Shown here one piece after another: positions 25,926 to 38,822 of a DNA stretch of 64,000 nucleotides. Source of the DNA: Apiospora phragmitis (taxonomy: Eukaryota > Ascomycota > Sordariomycetes > Amphisphaeriales > Apiosporaceae); the NCBI GenBank assembly GCA_038363925.1, contig JAQQWL010000004.1:1798001-1862000 (forward strand), given 5' to 3'. Below the pieces are notes generated by a model. It saw only the letters and a program-made list of their open reading frames with translations. It was not told the origin of the DNA and ran no database searches. The position numbers were made by a program, and so were the translations under genes. How positions within the stretch are numbered: position 1 is the stretch's first letter; every line of letters begins with the position of its first letter.

Positions 25926-28900
25926 ATGAGTTCTCTGAAGAGGAAAGACGCCCCTAACGGCTCATCAGCTGCCACATCCAAGGCAGTCAAAACTCATGGC
26001 GACGCCCGCCCCTCCAAAGCAACAGCAAGCGACAAGAGTTCCAAGAGCCAGTCTAAGCCGACTACGAAGCCGGCCAATTCCACCGACTCGAAACCAGTCG
26101 CCCCCAAGCTATCAAAATTGAAAGAGAGGAGCCTCTGTTCCCGCGAGGAGGTGGAAGTGTCTTGACGCCTCTGGAGCACAAGCAAATCCAAGTCCAGGCA
26201 AGGCAGGATGTTCTTTTCGAGCAAGAATCTGGCGCGGGACAGAAGAAGGCCGAAAAGGCTGTCAAAAAGAAGAAGTCGAAGGGTCAGCTGAAGGACAGCA
26301 AGCAAAACAAGGCCGCCGCCGACGACGAAGATACGGTCCGTGTTGAGAGTCTGAACTACAAACGTCTTATTAAAGGATCATTGGTACTGGCGCAAGTCAC
26401 TGAAGTCAACCCCCTCGATGTCGCCCTCGCTCTGCCAAACAACCTCGTTGGGCATGTTTCCATTACCGCCATTTCCGATACCCTGAACGAAAGAATATCT
26501 GCTGAGGCTGCCAGGGACGAGGAAGAAGACGATGAGAGCCAAGACAGTGGGGTCGACCTAAAATCATTGTTCGCTGTTGGACAATATTTGCGCGCATACG
26601 TTGCTTCAACTGTCGATGAGTCTAGTGAGGCATCTGGAAAGCCGAGGAGGCATATCGAACTGTCTCTCCGGCCTCAACACGCAAACAGCGGCATGTCTAA
26701 GCAAGATCTTGTTCCAAATGCTACAGTCATGGCTACCGTAGCCAGTATCGAGGACCACGGTTTCGTGATGGATTTAGGTCTGGACGACTTGAAGCAAGGG
26801 TTCTTATCTCGCAAGGAGTTGGATAAGGCCATACCCGAAGAAAGCATGCAACCAGGAAATGTTTTCTTGTGTCAGGTTTTGACAAAGAGCGCAAAGGTTG
26901 CCCAATTAACTACTATGAAGGATAAAATCGGCCAGGTACAAAATGTTCCGTCCGATGCCACCACCATCAACACATTCCTTCCTGGTACTGCTGTTGAGCT
27001 GATGGTGAACGAAATTTCTGGACGTGGCTTGGCCGGAAAAGTTATGGGTTCTCTAGATGTGACAGCAGATCTGATTCACTCTGGTGCTGGTCCTCAAACA
27101 GTGGACCTCGAGGAAAAGTACAAGATCGGAAAAAAAGTGAAGGCTCGTGTCATTTGCAATTTCCCGACTTCTCACGATCCCAAGCTCGGTATCTCTATGC
27201 TTGAGCACGTTACAAAACTACGACCCAAAACGGTTGACGGATCGTCGAGCAAGTCCCCTCTCGATGCTCTTTCAATATCAGCCATGGTTCAAGAATGTAC
27301 TGTCGCCAAGGTAGAGCCCGAGGTGGGAGTGTTCGTCGAAATCGGAGTCAAAGGAGTTCCCGGGTTTGTCCACATTTCAAGACTGAAGGACGGCAAGGTT
27401 GATATGTTGTCCCAAACGACTGGCCCGTATCGACTAGGTTCGGTCCATAAGGGAAGAGTTGTCGGATACAACCCCGTGGACGGCATGTTCCAACTTTCAT
27501 TCGAGAAACAAATCCTGGATCAGCCCTTCTTACGCGTCCAGGACGTGCCTATCGGTGGTATTGTACATGGCGTCATTGAGAAGCTCATTGTCGGGCAGAA
27601 CGGTGTCGATGGCTTACTTGTCAAGATCGCTGAAGGCATCAGCGGACTTGTCCCCCGAGATGCATCTTGCTGATGTCAAACTGCAACACCCCGAAAAGAA
27701 GTTCAGGGAAGGTATGAAAGTCAAGGCGCGCGTTCTCTCTACTGATCCCATGAAACGACATATCCGCCTGACATTGAAGAAAACTCTTCTCAATTCCGAG
27801 GCTGTCCCGCTTCAGTCATTTGATCAAGTGATTGTTGGGATGCAGGTCCCGGCTACTATCATCAATGTTCTCCCTAAAGGTGCCATTGTACAGTTTTATG
27901 GGTCGCTTAGAGGATTTCTTCCAGTCTCAGAGATGAGCGAGGCCTACATTCGTGATCCGAAGGAGCACTTCCGTATCGGACAGGTTGTTCATGTGCATGT
28001 GCTGAACTTTGATGCCGAGGCTCACAAGCTCTATGTCTCATGCAAGGACCCAAGCGCCTTTGGAATGGAGAAGCAGATGGCTCTCAAAGATTTGAGCATC
28101 GGCGCCGTTGTGTCTGCCAAGGTTGTTCAGAAGACCGAAGACCGTATCTTCGTTGAATTGGTTGAGAGCTCCCTGAAGGCTATGTTGGCTGCCGGTCATC
28201 TCACCGACGGATCCAGCAAGAAGAACCAGTTGGCCCTGAAAAAGATCCATGTCGGCCAGACACTCTCGGATCTCGTTGTCATTGAGAAGAACGAGGGCAA
28301 ACGTTTTATCGGCCTGAGCAAGAAACCCTCGTTGGTGAAAGCCGCCCAAGACGGAGACCTTCTCACCTCCTTTGAGGACGCTAAAGTCGGCCAGCTCCGC
28401 CAAGGCTTCGTCAGACACATCACAGTGACAGCGATCTTCGTTCAATTCGCCGGCCAGCTCACTGCGCTGCTCCCCAAGTCCAGACTCCCCCAAGCAGCAC
28501 AGAAGGTCACCGATTTTGGCATGGAGAAGAACCAGTCCCTGCAGGTTCAGATCACCTCGGTTGACAATGACTATCGTCGCCTTGTTGTTGGCCTCCCATC
28601 CACAGAGAAAGAAGAGAAGAAGGCCAAGGAAACCAAGGAAAATGCTGGTCCCGCTGTCTCCGCCGAGAATCCCGTTGATACTAGTATTACAACCCTTGAT
28701 GATATCGTGGTGGGAAAGATCACGAAAGCGAGGATTGCATCGATCAAGAACACCCAGCTTAATGTACGACTAGCCGACAACATCCAGGGTCGTGTCGATG
28801 TGTCACAAGTTTTCGACACTTTCGAAGAAATCGAAAACAAGAAATCACCCCTGAGCAAGTTCAAACAGAACCAGGTTATTTCTGTCAAGATTCTGGGTGT

Positions 28901-31402
28901 ACATGATGCCAAGAACCACCGCTTCTTGCCCATTTCTCACAGGTCGACCCATTCGGTTCTCGAGCTGTCCGCCAAGCCTAGTGATCTGAAGGATGACAGC
29001 ACTGAACAGCTATTTTACGAGACTATCGAAGCTGAATCAACCCATGTGGCTTTTGTCAACAACATCCAGGAGCGAGCCCTGTGGGTGAATTTGTCGCCCA
29101 ATGTACGCGGCAGAATCAAGTTCCTGCAAATCTCGGACGATGTCGCCATGCTGGAAAACCTCCCCAAGAACTATCCAGTCGGCACTGCCCTTCTTGTGAA
29201 GGTGCTTTCGGTTGACCAGAGCCTGGGTCGTCTTGAGCTGTCAGCACTTTCCTCGACATCGCGCAACAGCCTCCGGATAGATTGGAAGAGGATCAAGAAA
29301 GACTGGGTTCTCCCAGCACGAGTCACCAAGGTCACTGAAAGGCAAGTCATGGTTCACTTGAGCGACGACGTAGCAGGACCTATACATCTGCCCGATATCA
29401 GCGATGACTATGATGAACCAAACCCATCCGGCTTTGAGAAAAACAGCATCATACAGGTCTCAGTAGTAAGCCTTGACAAACCCAACAAGAAACTACGCCT
29501 TTCAACTCGCAAATCAAGGATATCGAACAGACACACCGAAGCCAAGGATAGAGAGATTAGTCAAACATCTCAGCTGAATGTCGGCGAGATCATTCGAGGT
29601 TTTGTCAAGAACGTCTCGGATAAAGGGTTGTTCATCAACCTTGGTGGTGATATTGTGGCCATGGTTCGAGTCTCAGACCTCTCCGACAGTTACTTGAAGG
29701 AGTGGAAAGACTCTTTCCAAGTCGACCAAGTTGTAAAGGGCCGGATTGTGTCAATCGATCCAGCTACTGGCCATATTCAGATGAGTCTCAAGGCGTCGGT
29801 AGTGGGCAAGGATTATACGCCCGCCCTCAACCTTCGCGACTTCCGTCAAGGCCAGATCGTTACGGGCACAATACGCAAGGTCGAGGAATTTGGCGCTTTC
29901 ATTCTCGTTGACGGATCCGCCAACGTTAGTGGACTTTGTCACAGGAGTGAAATGGCCGAAAACCCCGTCGAAGATGCAAGGAAGCTCTTCAGCGAAGGTG
30001 ACGCGGTCAAGGCCATCGTTCTCAAACTTGATCTTGAAAAGAAGCGTATCAATTTCGGTCTGAAGCCATCATACTTTGTGGACGAGGATGAGGACACGGA
30101 CATGAGCGATGAGGATGATGTTGGTGGTGCTGCCGTAGCACTGATGGACCTTAGCGACGAGGACATGGACGACGACGAATATGACGAAGACGGTAGCGAT
30201 GATGGCGAGGACAGTGCTGAGGAAGAAGATGAAGACGAGGACGAGGATGAAGATGAGGATGAAGATGAGGATGAAGATGAAGACGTCGTCATGGGTGATG
30301 GAGAGGCCGATGAGATGGAAGGCCTCGATGCTGGAGGCTTTGACTGGGACACAAACGCCTTGGATAAGCGGAGTGGTGGTGCAACCGCAGCCGACGAAGA
30401 CGCTGCCGCTGACAAGAAGAAGAAGCGGAAGAAAGCGCAAGTCGAGGTTGATAAGAGCGGTGACTTGGATGCCTTCGGTCCCCGAACCCCGGCCGATTAC
30501 GAGCAGCTTCTGAATCGCCGGCCCAACTCGTCTCGTATGTGGATCGAGTACATGGCCTACCAGATGCAGTCGAGCGACTTGGCTGGAGCCCGCAAGGTCG
30601 CTGAGCGTGCCATCAAGACCATCAACAGCACAGAGGAGACAGAGAAGCTCAATGCCTGGATTGCCTATCTCAATCTGGAGATTCGCTTCGGCACGGACGA
30701 GACCATCGACGAAGTCTTCAAGCGCGCCCTCCAGGTCAACGACCAGCAGGAGGTCTACCAGCGTGTCGCCAGTATCTACATCCAAGAAGATAAGTCCGAC
30801 GTAAGTACTCACTCACTCCTAGATAAGCCATTCCCTCTTACTAACCAGTCTTTTCTCCTGCAGAAAGCAAATGAGCTCTTCCAGACTCTGGTCAAGAAGT
30901 TCGGCGGCAAGTCGCCCGAGGTCTGGTACAACTACGGCCACTGGCTGCACTCGGTGCGCAACAACCCCGAGGGCTGCCGCGCCCTTATGGCGCGCGCCGC
31001 CCAGGCCCTGCCGGCGCACGCGCACCTGCCGCTCATGGCCAAGTTCGCCGGCCTCGAGTTCACGTCGGAGCACGCCAACCCAGAGCTAGGCCGCACCATG
31101 TTCGAGGGTTTGTTGTCGTCGTACCCAAGCGCTTCGACTTGTGGAACCAGCTGCTCGACCACGAGACTGGCGGCGCCAATGCCAAGAACCCGGACAAGGC
31201 CGTCGTCCGCGACATCTTCGAGCGCGCCGTCCGGAGCAAGGCCCTCAAGCCCCGCCAGGCCAAGAAGTGGTTCAAGCGTTGGGCCGACTGGGAGGAGAAG
31301 CATGGCGACGCCCGGTCCAGGGAGAAGGTTTCGGCCAAGGCCCAGGAATGGGTCAAGAGCCGGGAGGATTCGAAGGCGGCTGCTAATGACGACGACGAGT
31401 AA
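25926..31402 (+). CDS. RRP5: rRNA biogenesis protein RRP5: S1 repeats plus HAT/TPR domain (three apparent frameshifts)
   Basis: Rrp5 binds pre-rRNA in the nucleolus and is needed for processing of both 18S and 5.8S/25S precursors. Exons are 25926-30800 and 30864-31402 (63 nt intron, GTAAGT...CTGCAG). The product is 1,804 residues after correction, a normal length. The N-terminus is Lys/Ser-rich; then follows a long series of S1 RNA-binding repeats (for example GEIIRGFVKNVSDKGLFINL and GTIRKVEEFGAFILVDG). An acidic Asp/Glu run sits at about residues 1420-1455, and the last 300 residues are HAT/TPR helices (RMWIEYMAYQ, VWYNYGHWLH, KKWFKRWADWEEKHG). Breaks: a missing G near 26124-26129, an extra C in CCCCC 27652-27656, and a missing C in CCC 31124-31126. 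The frame before and after each join is clearly family sequence. Confidence 0.94.
30219..30285 (+). repeat. GAYGAR coding repeat in RRP5
   Basis: Purine-rich GAG/GAT/GAC repeat coding for an uninterrupted Asp/Glu tract in the linker between the S1 array and the HAT/TPR domain. Confidence 0.8.
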
Positions 31403-31952
31403 ATATGGAGGGGAATGTGTAGCTAATTGTGCATCATACGTGTGTGTTCATTGGTTGGTGTTAACGGATACCAAAAAGCAGTTTATAGATAAAGGAAAAG
31501 GTTCTTTCTTGTTGCAATCATTATTCACAAATGCTCTCTTGCTGGATCCTTGCAATGTGTCACTTCGATAATGCATCATTCTCGGTCGGTGTAATAGTTC
31601 GACTCTGAATCGATTCCTATGTAAAATAGCTATCTACTAGACCATTTGGTCTAATGGTTTTTTTTGGTTGCTGTCGTCTCCTAGCTTGCCCCTTTTCCAG
31701 CGGCTTTCCATGCTAGTTGATTACGTTTAGTCTTGTCATAACAAGATCATATTGAGATATTGCCAGTTCCTCCCAAGAGGCTTACCCCAATCCCACCAAG
31801 ACACTCGTGGTGGTGCCACAGGCTTCAAAATGCAAAACCAACGCCGGCCGCTATGCAGAAAATCAAAGGCTCAATAACAAATACCTCCGATCTGTTTTTT
31901 GTCCGATCCATCCAGCCATCTTATCGTGTATTCGTTGGCGCATTTCTTCTTT
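31403..31952. other. Convergent 3' region, RRP5 / PLC-like gene
   Basis: 550 bp of A/T-rich 3' flanks for two converging genes; no further feature seen. Confidence 0.6.
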
Positions 31953-33092
31953 CTAAAATAGCATGACGGCCGCCATGAAGAACGCGACCAAAGCCGCCTT
32001 GCCCACACCCACGGTGCCGGCGTGGGTGGTGCTAGTAGCGCCGCTCTTCTTGTTGCTGCCGCCGGCGCCGGCGGGGGTCGAGCGGCCGACGGTTTTGCCC
32101 TCGACGCCGTTCAGCTTGTCGGCGGTCTCGAGGGCCGGGCCGTGGTCCCAGAAGTCGACGAGGACGAAGACGGGCTTGGCGCCCCACTGGGACTGGCAGG
32201 TCTGGGCGTGCAGGCCCAGGGCGCCGGCCGTCGAGGTCGAGGGCGCGTTGGTCGTGTCGATGTCGCCGACGTTGGGGAACATGATGGTCGAGCTGAGGGC
32301 CTGGTACGAGAAGTGGTTCATCAGCGGCAGCAGGCCGGCCTGGAGGGCGGCGCTCGCGGTGCCGGCCGTCTGCGGGCGGTCGAGCGTGCAGTTGAAGCCG
32401 GCCAGCGACGTCACCTCGTACGCCGTCTCGAAGACGTGCGCGAACTCGGGCAGCAGGTACGGGTGCGCGGCCGAGGCCTCGATGGAGGCGACGAAGGTCA
32501 CGAGGCGCTTGTTGGACGACATCATGCTCTGCAGCGTGGGCCAGCCCGACGAGCCCGTGGGAACGTAGCCGTACTTGTCGAGGCCCGCGCCGGCGAAGAC
32601 GGAGCCGAAGGCCGCGACGTCCTGGTTGTCGCCGTTCACGAGCACGAGCGTCACGACCTCGTTCGGGTTGGCGTCCATCCACGCCTTGATCTTGGCCAGC
32701 CAGTCCTCGAGGGGGCCCGCGTCGAGCAGGTCGCACGTCGTGTGGCAGAGCTCGATGACGCCGTTCTTGTTGTGGACCTGGGCCTGGAGCAGGCGCAGGC
32801 CGGCGTCGAGGGCTTGCGTCGCGTTGAAGTACTGGTTGCCCGCGATGGAGTTGTCCGTCGAGTCGTCGCGCAGGAACGCCGCGTCGTGGGCGCCCATGTG
32901 GGTTATCTGTGAGTACGACTTGCTGCAGAGATCGGGCGAGTTGTTGCACGCCGTGTCCCGCGCCGACAATATGGACGGTGCCGACAGTTTGATTCTTCCA
33001 TCTGATCCGCTTAATACGTTCCGGGGCAGCGAGTATCCGGTGGATATGAGGAGGGCTATAGAGGCCACGACGCTCGGTAGCGAAGGAAGCAT
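31953..33092 (-). CDS. Secreted, GPI-anchored PLC-like phosphodiesterase (TIM-barrel) protein
   Basis: Single exon, 379 residues, starting at the ATG at 33092, the first in-frame ATG before a clear signal peptide (residues 1 to about 21, MLPSLPSVVASIALL...). The barrel resembles the phosphatidylinositol-specific phospholipase C X domain: GAHDAAF supplies the first His (about residue 69) and ELCHTTC the second (about 117). EVVTLVLVNGD and KPVFVLVDFWD are typical late strands. The C-terminus has a Gly/Ser linker and a hydrophobic tail (KAALVAFFMAAVMLF), a GPI signal. Many fungal members are uncharacterised; no substrate is assigned. Codons strongly favour C/G in the third position, which creates long but spurious antisense ORFs. 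Intact, no frameshift. Confidence 0.85.
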   Translation of the reverse strand: MLPSLPSVVASIALLISTGYSLPRNVLSGSDGRIKLSAPSILSARDTACNNSPDLCSKSYSQITHMGAHDAAFLRDDSTDNSIAGNQYFNATQALDAGLRLLQAQVHNKNGVIELCHTTCDLLDAGPLEDWLAKIKAWMDANPNEVVTLVLVNGDNQDVAAFGSVFAGAGLDKYGYVPTGSSGWPTLQSMMSSNKRLVTFVASIEASAAHPYLLPEFAHVFETAYEVTSLAGFNCTLDRPQTAGTASAALQAGLLPLMNHFSYQALSSTIMFPNVGDIDTTNAPSTSTAGALGLHAQTCQSQWGAKPVFVLVDFWDHGPALETADKLNGVEGKTVGRSTPAGAGGSNKKSGATSTTHAGTVGVGKAALVAFFMAAVMLF

Positions 33093-34939
33093 ACTGAGTG
33101 TGGTGATGATGCTTAAACCACTGTGGAGGAGAAGGTATGTAGGTATATGAGGAGGATACCTATTCGAACAGCAACCAGAAACAGCGCTGTTGGAGAAGTG
33201 TTGAATAGGAGAATATTCAACAGCCAATAGCAAGAGATGGAGCAAACGAGAAGAAGCACCTAACTTTGTCTGACAGCCCCAGGTGGAAGGATATACTCGC
33301 CTTAAGTAAAAAGTCCAGGGTCCAAGACAGACTTACACTTGACACACCCCAAGTGATCGACCGGGGGTTTGTGTTTGAGTGCCACCAGAGCCGCGGCGGC
33401 GCATGGCCTTGGCCACCACCCCCTGGTCTGTGTGGTGGTTGAATACATAGAGTGATAGAGTGATGGTGGCAACATGCAACCAGACCAACCTTCCGGTTCC
33501 TAGCCATTTTCTTTTTTATTCCATACACAAAGCGGCCAGTCCAGGTGGCTAGTTTTGGTAGGCAAGCGAGCGAGAATAGAAAGATCGTCTCGCATCCTCC
33601 ATCTACCTATGTGGTAGTGTAGTAGTATGATGGCAGAATCAACAGAGATCCCTGTAAATACCGGGCTGGGTAGGGAAAACACGTATTCTAGGCCCTGAGC
33701 TGTCGGGCTGGCAACCAGTCGCTTGGGGAGATCGCGCCTCCACGCAGTGACGGAGGGGGTGGGGGCATAAGGGTATCCGAAAGGCTGTGCAGGTTGCAAA
33801 CGAGGTTTGAGGAGAGCAAACGACAACGTCAGTGACTGGACGTTTCGATGTGCCTCTGTGCTTGGTCACCAATGGGGCGTCAGAGCTGAGTGTCAAGAGC
33901 CGCCAACAGTGAGAGGCCTTGCATGAGACGACAGGCAAATCCTGGCAAAACATGCAGAACGCGCGGCGGCCCCCAGCCCAGGTTTAGTGGACCGGCCGGT
34001 AGTTGGCCTCCATGGATGTCTAACCTCCATCTTTTATTCCAAGATCCTCTGATCTGCATCGAATAAACAAGGCTTTATTCCCTTTAGCCCCATCGTCCAT
34101 GTGGGTTTACGACGTTTTTTTCTGTCGGTAACAAGATAGATCGACGCAAACCAGCCACGAGAGTTTCGTAGGTAGATGCAGAAACGCAGAGATGTGTAAT
34201 GAACAGAGTAATTGTCTATCAGACTCTTTGTTGGCCGATGTCGTCGTCAGATGTTCCGTTGCTGGGTCAAGTCGGGTGGTCGGTGGCTGTGAACGTTGAC
34301 TTCCAATCAGGCTCAGGCTTCTTCCGCCGGCGCCGGCGCCAGGGCCGCGTCATTCTACGTCCATTTTCTTACTAAGTAACGAAGGCTTCAGAAGCCAAGA
34401 CTACCTAGTAAGTAGTAAGTAGTACATAGTAGCAGCTGAGAAAAAATTGAGGCGGGAATATGCAGTGCGGTGTTCAATGTTTGCATGAAAATCACCAGTC
34501 GTAGTGAGACGCCGTGGCTCGTATTGGGTATTGGCATCAGCCAGCTTGATCTCCCTTCATTGATTAGTGTTACCATTACACGAGCTGGTGCCACCGGTGG
34601 AAACACTGCCATCTATTTTAAACCATCAGCTACTGATCCAATACCTCCATTACCTTAAGTAACCAAGCACCACAATTACACATCATGCTGACAAAGATTT
34701 TTATATTATTCTTGTTCTATGTGGTGTATTCTCCAGTCATTCATCGTCAAGGAGAAATAAACCTCCTCATAGCTCCAAAAGAGCTATAACAGTGACAATA
34801 ACAATAACATCTTAGTGCCCTGGACGCCTGCATAAACCTCGAACGGACTGCGGCCGCAGGCTTCAGATGTATATATACATGTAGATGCATGTGCTTGTGC
34901 CAACATAGAAAACGTGAGCATAAAAAAAGCATTTGCCCC
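33093..34939. other. Gene-free stretch between PLC-like gene and CDC37
   Basis: 1.85 kb with the PLC-like promoter at the left and CDC37 3' flank at the right. Only short, motif-free ORFs; no repeat or RNA recognised. Confidence 0.5.
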
Positions 34940-36537
34940 TTACTCCGGGTCGTCAGTGTACGACTCTAAGGCTGCCCGCTCCTCCATATCCTTCAGATGC
35001 TTCTGTCCGTCCTCGGTTGTCGCATCGATAATCTCTTCCTCTAAACTCAAAATGTTGGCCTAAGTCATTGGAATGTGTGTCAGCAATTGGCCATCGCAAG
35101 GAGTCACGAACCGTCAGGGATTAGTTATTCTTACCTCGCTCAGAAGCCCGACCAGCTCCTCGGCTTCGTCAACCTTCATCTGACCCAGAACTTCATTGAC
35201 CTTGTCCAGACTGCCAGTCTCGAGAGCCTTTCGCATATTAGGGGCAAACTTTTCGAAAATGGCCCGGCCCTGCTTCTCTAACTCGTCCTCGCTATTCTCC
35301 GGGGGGATCCGAATGTTAATCACCGTGCCGGGCTCCACGGCGTGAAGTTGAATTTGCTCAACGCCCGCATTGCCAGACGCGGCCTCTTGAGCTCGCTCGG
35401 CGTTAATCTCCTTGCAGCGGTTCTGAATACGTGCGTAGGTTTCTGATACGTCCTTGTAAAAGACATCCTGTGCCTGGTGGCCCTTGGTGGTAATGCGCTT
35501 GAAGAACATGGGGACGCCGTCCTTGCCGAGGGCACGGCAGTATTGGAGAAGCAATGCTTGATGTACACAGTTTCTGGCAAAATCGGCCTTGCCTTCGAGT
35601 TGAGCATCGAAAGCCATGACCAAAATGCCATCCTGCTCCTTCTCCGAGAGAATATGCGGGTGTGCCGAGACGAAATTGTTGCTCTCGCGATAATCGGTCG
35701 ACTTGATGTTGGCAAATCTCTTTGCATCTAGAGAGGCTTGTATCTCCTCGTCGTCGTCCTGATCCGAGGTAGTGGTGACAGCCTTACTATCTGTGGGCTT
35801 GTTGATATCGAAGTTGGGGTTCAGCAGCTCGGGCTTAGACGACGTGGCCTTATCGCCGGGTTGAGACTTGGAGACGTGAGAACTGTCGAAACCAGTGTGA
35901 TAACTATCGCTCGTAATCTTGCCCTGGTCCATCTTCTCCAGCTCGGCCATCTTCTGGAGGAGCTCCTTCTGTAAGTCCTGGACCTTCTGGAGGTGCTCGC
36001 CAATCTCTTCCACCATGGCATTGTAACGGTTCTCGGGCTTTTTCTCATCCAGCGCCTTGTTCACCTGGTCCAGCAGAGTGGCCATCATCTTGGTGTAGGT
36101 AGGCATCTCTTCCTCGGACCCGTGTATGCCCTCGGGTCGCTTGGGCGGCTTGTCGTCACCCGCGCTGCCAGCGGACTCCATGACGGCTTGAAACGCAACC
36201 TCGGCCGGGTTCCTTGTCTCGGCTTCGGCGGCATGGCTCTTTAGGGCGTCCAGCAAGCTCGATATGCGCTTCATGAGACCATCGTTGACTACGCGCTCGT
36301 ACTTGAGGACCTCGATGTGCAGCTTTCGCTCTTGGCGCTCTTGATGTATCTGATTCTGCTTGGCTCGGATGAAGGAACGTTTGTCGACATTGGGGTGGAC
36401 TTCGACGTCGGAGTCGTCGCTGAGCTCCAGCGCATCCTAAAAGAATATCAAACAAGTCGGTCAGTAAGCGCAAAAGAGAAGACCATGAAACATCCACAAT
36501 AGCTGTTGCTTACCCATTTACTGTAGTCGACCGGCAT
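34940..36537 (-). CDS. CDC37: Hsp90 co-chaperone Cdc37
   Basis: Cdc37 loads protein kinases onto Hsp90 in the cytosol. Three exons: 36514-36537 (eight codons, MPVDYSKW), 35135-36436 and 34940-35059; the 77 and 75 nt introns have GTAAGC/TTTTAG and GTAAGA/CTTAG ends. The product is 481 residues, typical for filamentous fungi. The N-terminal kinase-binding domain keeps the invariant start and an ELSDDSD casein-kinase-2 site (Ser14 in this numbering). A coiled coil follows (about residues 125-175), then the Hsp90-binding core with HPHILSEKEQDGILVMAFDAQLEGK split over the family's usual position, and a helical C-terminal domain ending ESYTDDPE. The reading frame is intact throughout. Confidence 0.96.
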
Positions 36538-37399
36538 CTTGACGGCTTTGTGGGCTTTTGCGGATGCAAATCTTAGAAATTCCGAATAATCGAGAATTTG
36601 ACAGAGTACAAATTGCTGTGTTGATCAAAAGGAAGACTGTATCTGACCAAGCGACCGAGCAAGATGCAATGCGTATAGAAAGTTCTAGGGCAACTGCTTG
36701 CGCCCAATGGAATGTGGGGTGTCCGTCATGACCCCGCGATCTGGGATTTCGGGCGCCAGAAAGGCCACCCACGAACACCTACGTAGGTTACTTGAGGCAT
36801 ACCTCACAGACAGGTAATCTATTCACCTCGTCCAGTTTATCAATGTATATCCAGTTTATTCTCACGAGTCACTCGTTCCCCCATCGTGTCATTCTGAATG
36901 TGAAGTAGCATGGTGGGATAAACTGCTTGGGATTACAGATAAGATATCCCGGGTAAACGCCTAGCATAACGGGTACCTACATCTTGCCTCCTAGCTAGGA
37001 CTAATACATAAAGGCTTCTCTCCCACGTTGCTTCGATGTCGATCCCGTATTACACCCTTGGAGAGAATAACCAATTGCTTATTCCGTCATCAAAAATGCT
37101 TCTGACTTTCCCTTCTTTACGCATTCAAAATCAAAATCGCTTCTTCGATCTTCGAGGTATAAATTTTGTTCTTGAGGTCATGGGCCATGTAAGTGACAAG
37201 GGGCAATAAAATCGATATTGACTATGATGATGCGCCTAATCATAACATGGCGACTTCTATGACATTAACTGCTCCCGATCGAACCCTGTGTGGAAATGCC
37301 ACACAACGGTGATCCATTTTGGTACACTATGCCCAGTATATACGTGTGCATGCAAATGCTTTTCTAGTTTCGTCCGAGACTGTAACCCCGGATCTCGAC
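36538..37399. other. CDC37 promoter and CCDC47-like 3' flank
   Basis: 862 bp. It must contain the CDC37 promoter; I found no canonical inverted GAA/TTC heat-shock array, only loosely spaced GAA/TTC triplets at 36575-36600. No gene or repeat. Confidence 0.5.
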
Positions 37400-38822
37400 T
37401 TAAGCCCGCATTGTCTGTCTTTTCGACTGCTTGCGGATCTGCTTCTCGCGCTCCTTCTCGAGAAACTTCTTCTGGGTCTTAGCATCCATCGAGTTCAGCT
37501 CGGCGTCACGCTTGGCCTTGCGCGCCTTATCGCGCTCCAGGGCACGCTCTTCAGCCTTCTCCTCCTCATCATTCTTTTGGATAGTCTTGACCAGCTCGTC
37601 GCGAACTGACCTCACCTTCCGGAGCACTTCGGCTCTGAAGTGAGCCGAAGCCGCCAGATGATCAGGGAATCGGAGGAAAACGTTGAACAACGGGGTAAGC
37701 ATGTCGTAGTTGTTATCCGAAGGGAGCCTATACTTCAAGTACATGCGCTTTCGTGGAGTAGTCTCATCGATCCTAGTAACCCGTTAGTACGATGTGACAA
37801 TCAATGGATATCCGGTTGAAATGGAGCCAACAATGGACTTACTTGGTAGGCTTGTCAATGGGCTGATCGCTAATAATCAGATACTCGAACAGATCACCAG
37901 CCTTCTGTACAGCAGTAATCAGATCGTTGGTAAGAAGGGTATCCGTAATCTCGGCGCTTTCGCTCATAACCGTTAGGTAGTTGGGAAGCTTGGTAGTATC
38001 CTTGGTGAAAGTGATAGAAAGGTCGTAACGATCCTCACGAAGCTTCTTCATGTTATCCTTGTTCACAATGGCCCAGACGAAGCCGTCGTATGTGCTCTTG
38101 GAATCCTTGGCGCGCAGTTCAGCAGCGCCTGGCATGGCGGGGACGATGGCCGTCTCTCTTCCATCAAATGGGTAGGTGATGGCCTCGGCAATATCCTGGG
38201 GCACAGCAAAGCTCTCAAAGAAGAAGCCCGAGGCCGTCTCGACGAAAGTCATGAGCGGGTTGAAGCGCTTCTTCAGCGTCAGCTTGACGTCGGTAAAGGC
38301 CACATTTTGGCGGCCGGTAGCGTACGTCGAGAATTCGAACAGGCTCTTCTGCTTGAAGATGTTGTCGGGTGAGACGTCGGGCTGGGGATGCCGCCAAAGC
38401 CAACAAGGGCAAACTCGCTGGTGAGCAACGGGGTATGCGCCTTGGCCCACGCCTTCGCTTTGGCCTTGTTCAATCGCGTGCCGATGAAGTGCAGAGTGAA
38501 GACGAAGACCATGGCGAGGAGGATGGCGCCCTCAGTCTTGAACTCAGACAGGCTGTGGCGTTCGTGGACATTGTACCATTTCGTGAAAGGCGTGGCCGTC
38601 GCGCCTGCACTGCCGAGAGTAGCTCCAGCCGCATCGAAGGAAACGGGTGTTGGTGATGGGGCTTCCGCAAAGTCGGCAAAATCTAGAAATGTGCGCGATT
38701 GTCAGTCTCACTTCTCGTCAGTGCGTGATCTCGCTCTTGGTGCGACTCGTACCTGAATCAGCCGATGGCACTGCTGTCTCAGACGACTTGGTGCCAACGA
38801 TGTTCTTCAGGAAGTTGGCCAT
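37400..38822 (-). CDS. CCDC47-like (DUF1682) ER membrane protein (one apparent frameshift)
   Basis: Exons: 38753-38822, 37843-38682 and 37400-37772, with two 70 nt introns (GTACGA...TTCTAG; GTAAGT...TACTAG). Product 427 residues. A single membrane segment (ILLAMVFVFTLHFIG, about residues 66-80) is followed by the DUF1682 domain and a basic/acidic coiled-coil tail (EEEKAEERALERDKARKAK) at the C-terminus, the layout of human CCDC47, a subunit of the PAT complex that helps multipass proteins fold in the ER. That role is inferred from family. The frame breaks at GGG 38379-38381 (one C missing on the coding strand); adding a base joins GFGGIPSPD to VSPDNIFKQKSLF. It is divergent from the haspin-like kinase. 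Confidence 0.85.

Noticed and set aside
32022..32949. ORFs of about 300 codons in other frames across the PLC-like gene
   Set aside because: Same third-position GC effect; low-complexity Arg/Gly/Ala translations and no start context.
36575..36600. Heat-shock element upstream of CDC37
   Set aside because: GAA and TTC triplets are present but not in the required alternating five-base spacing.
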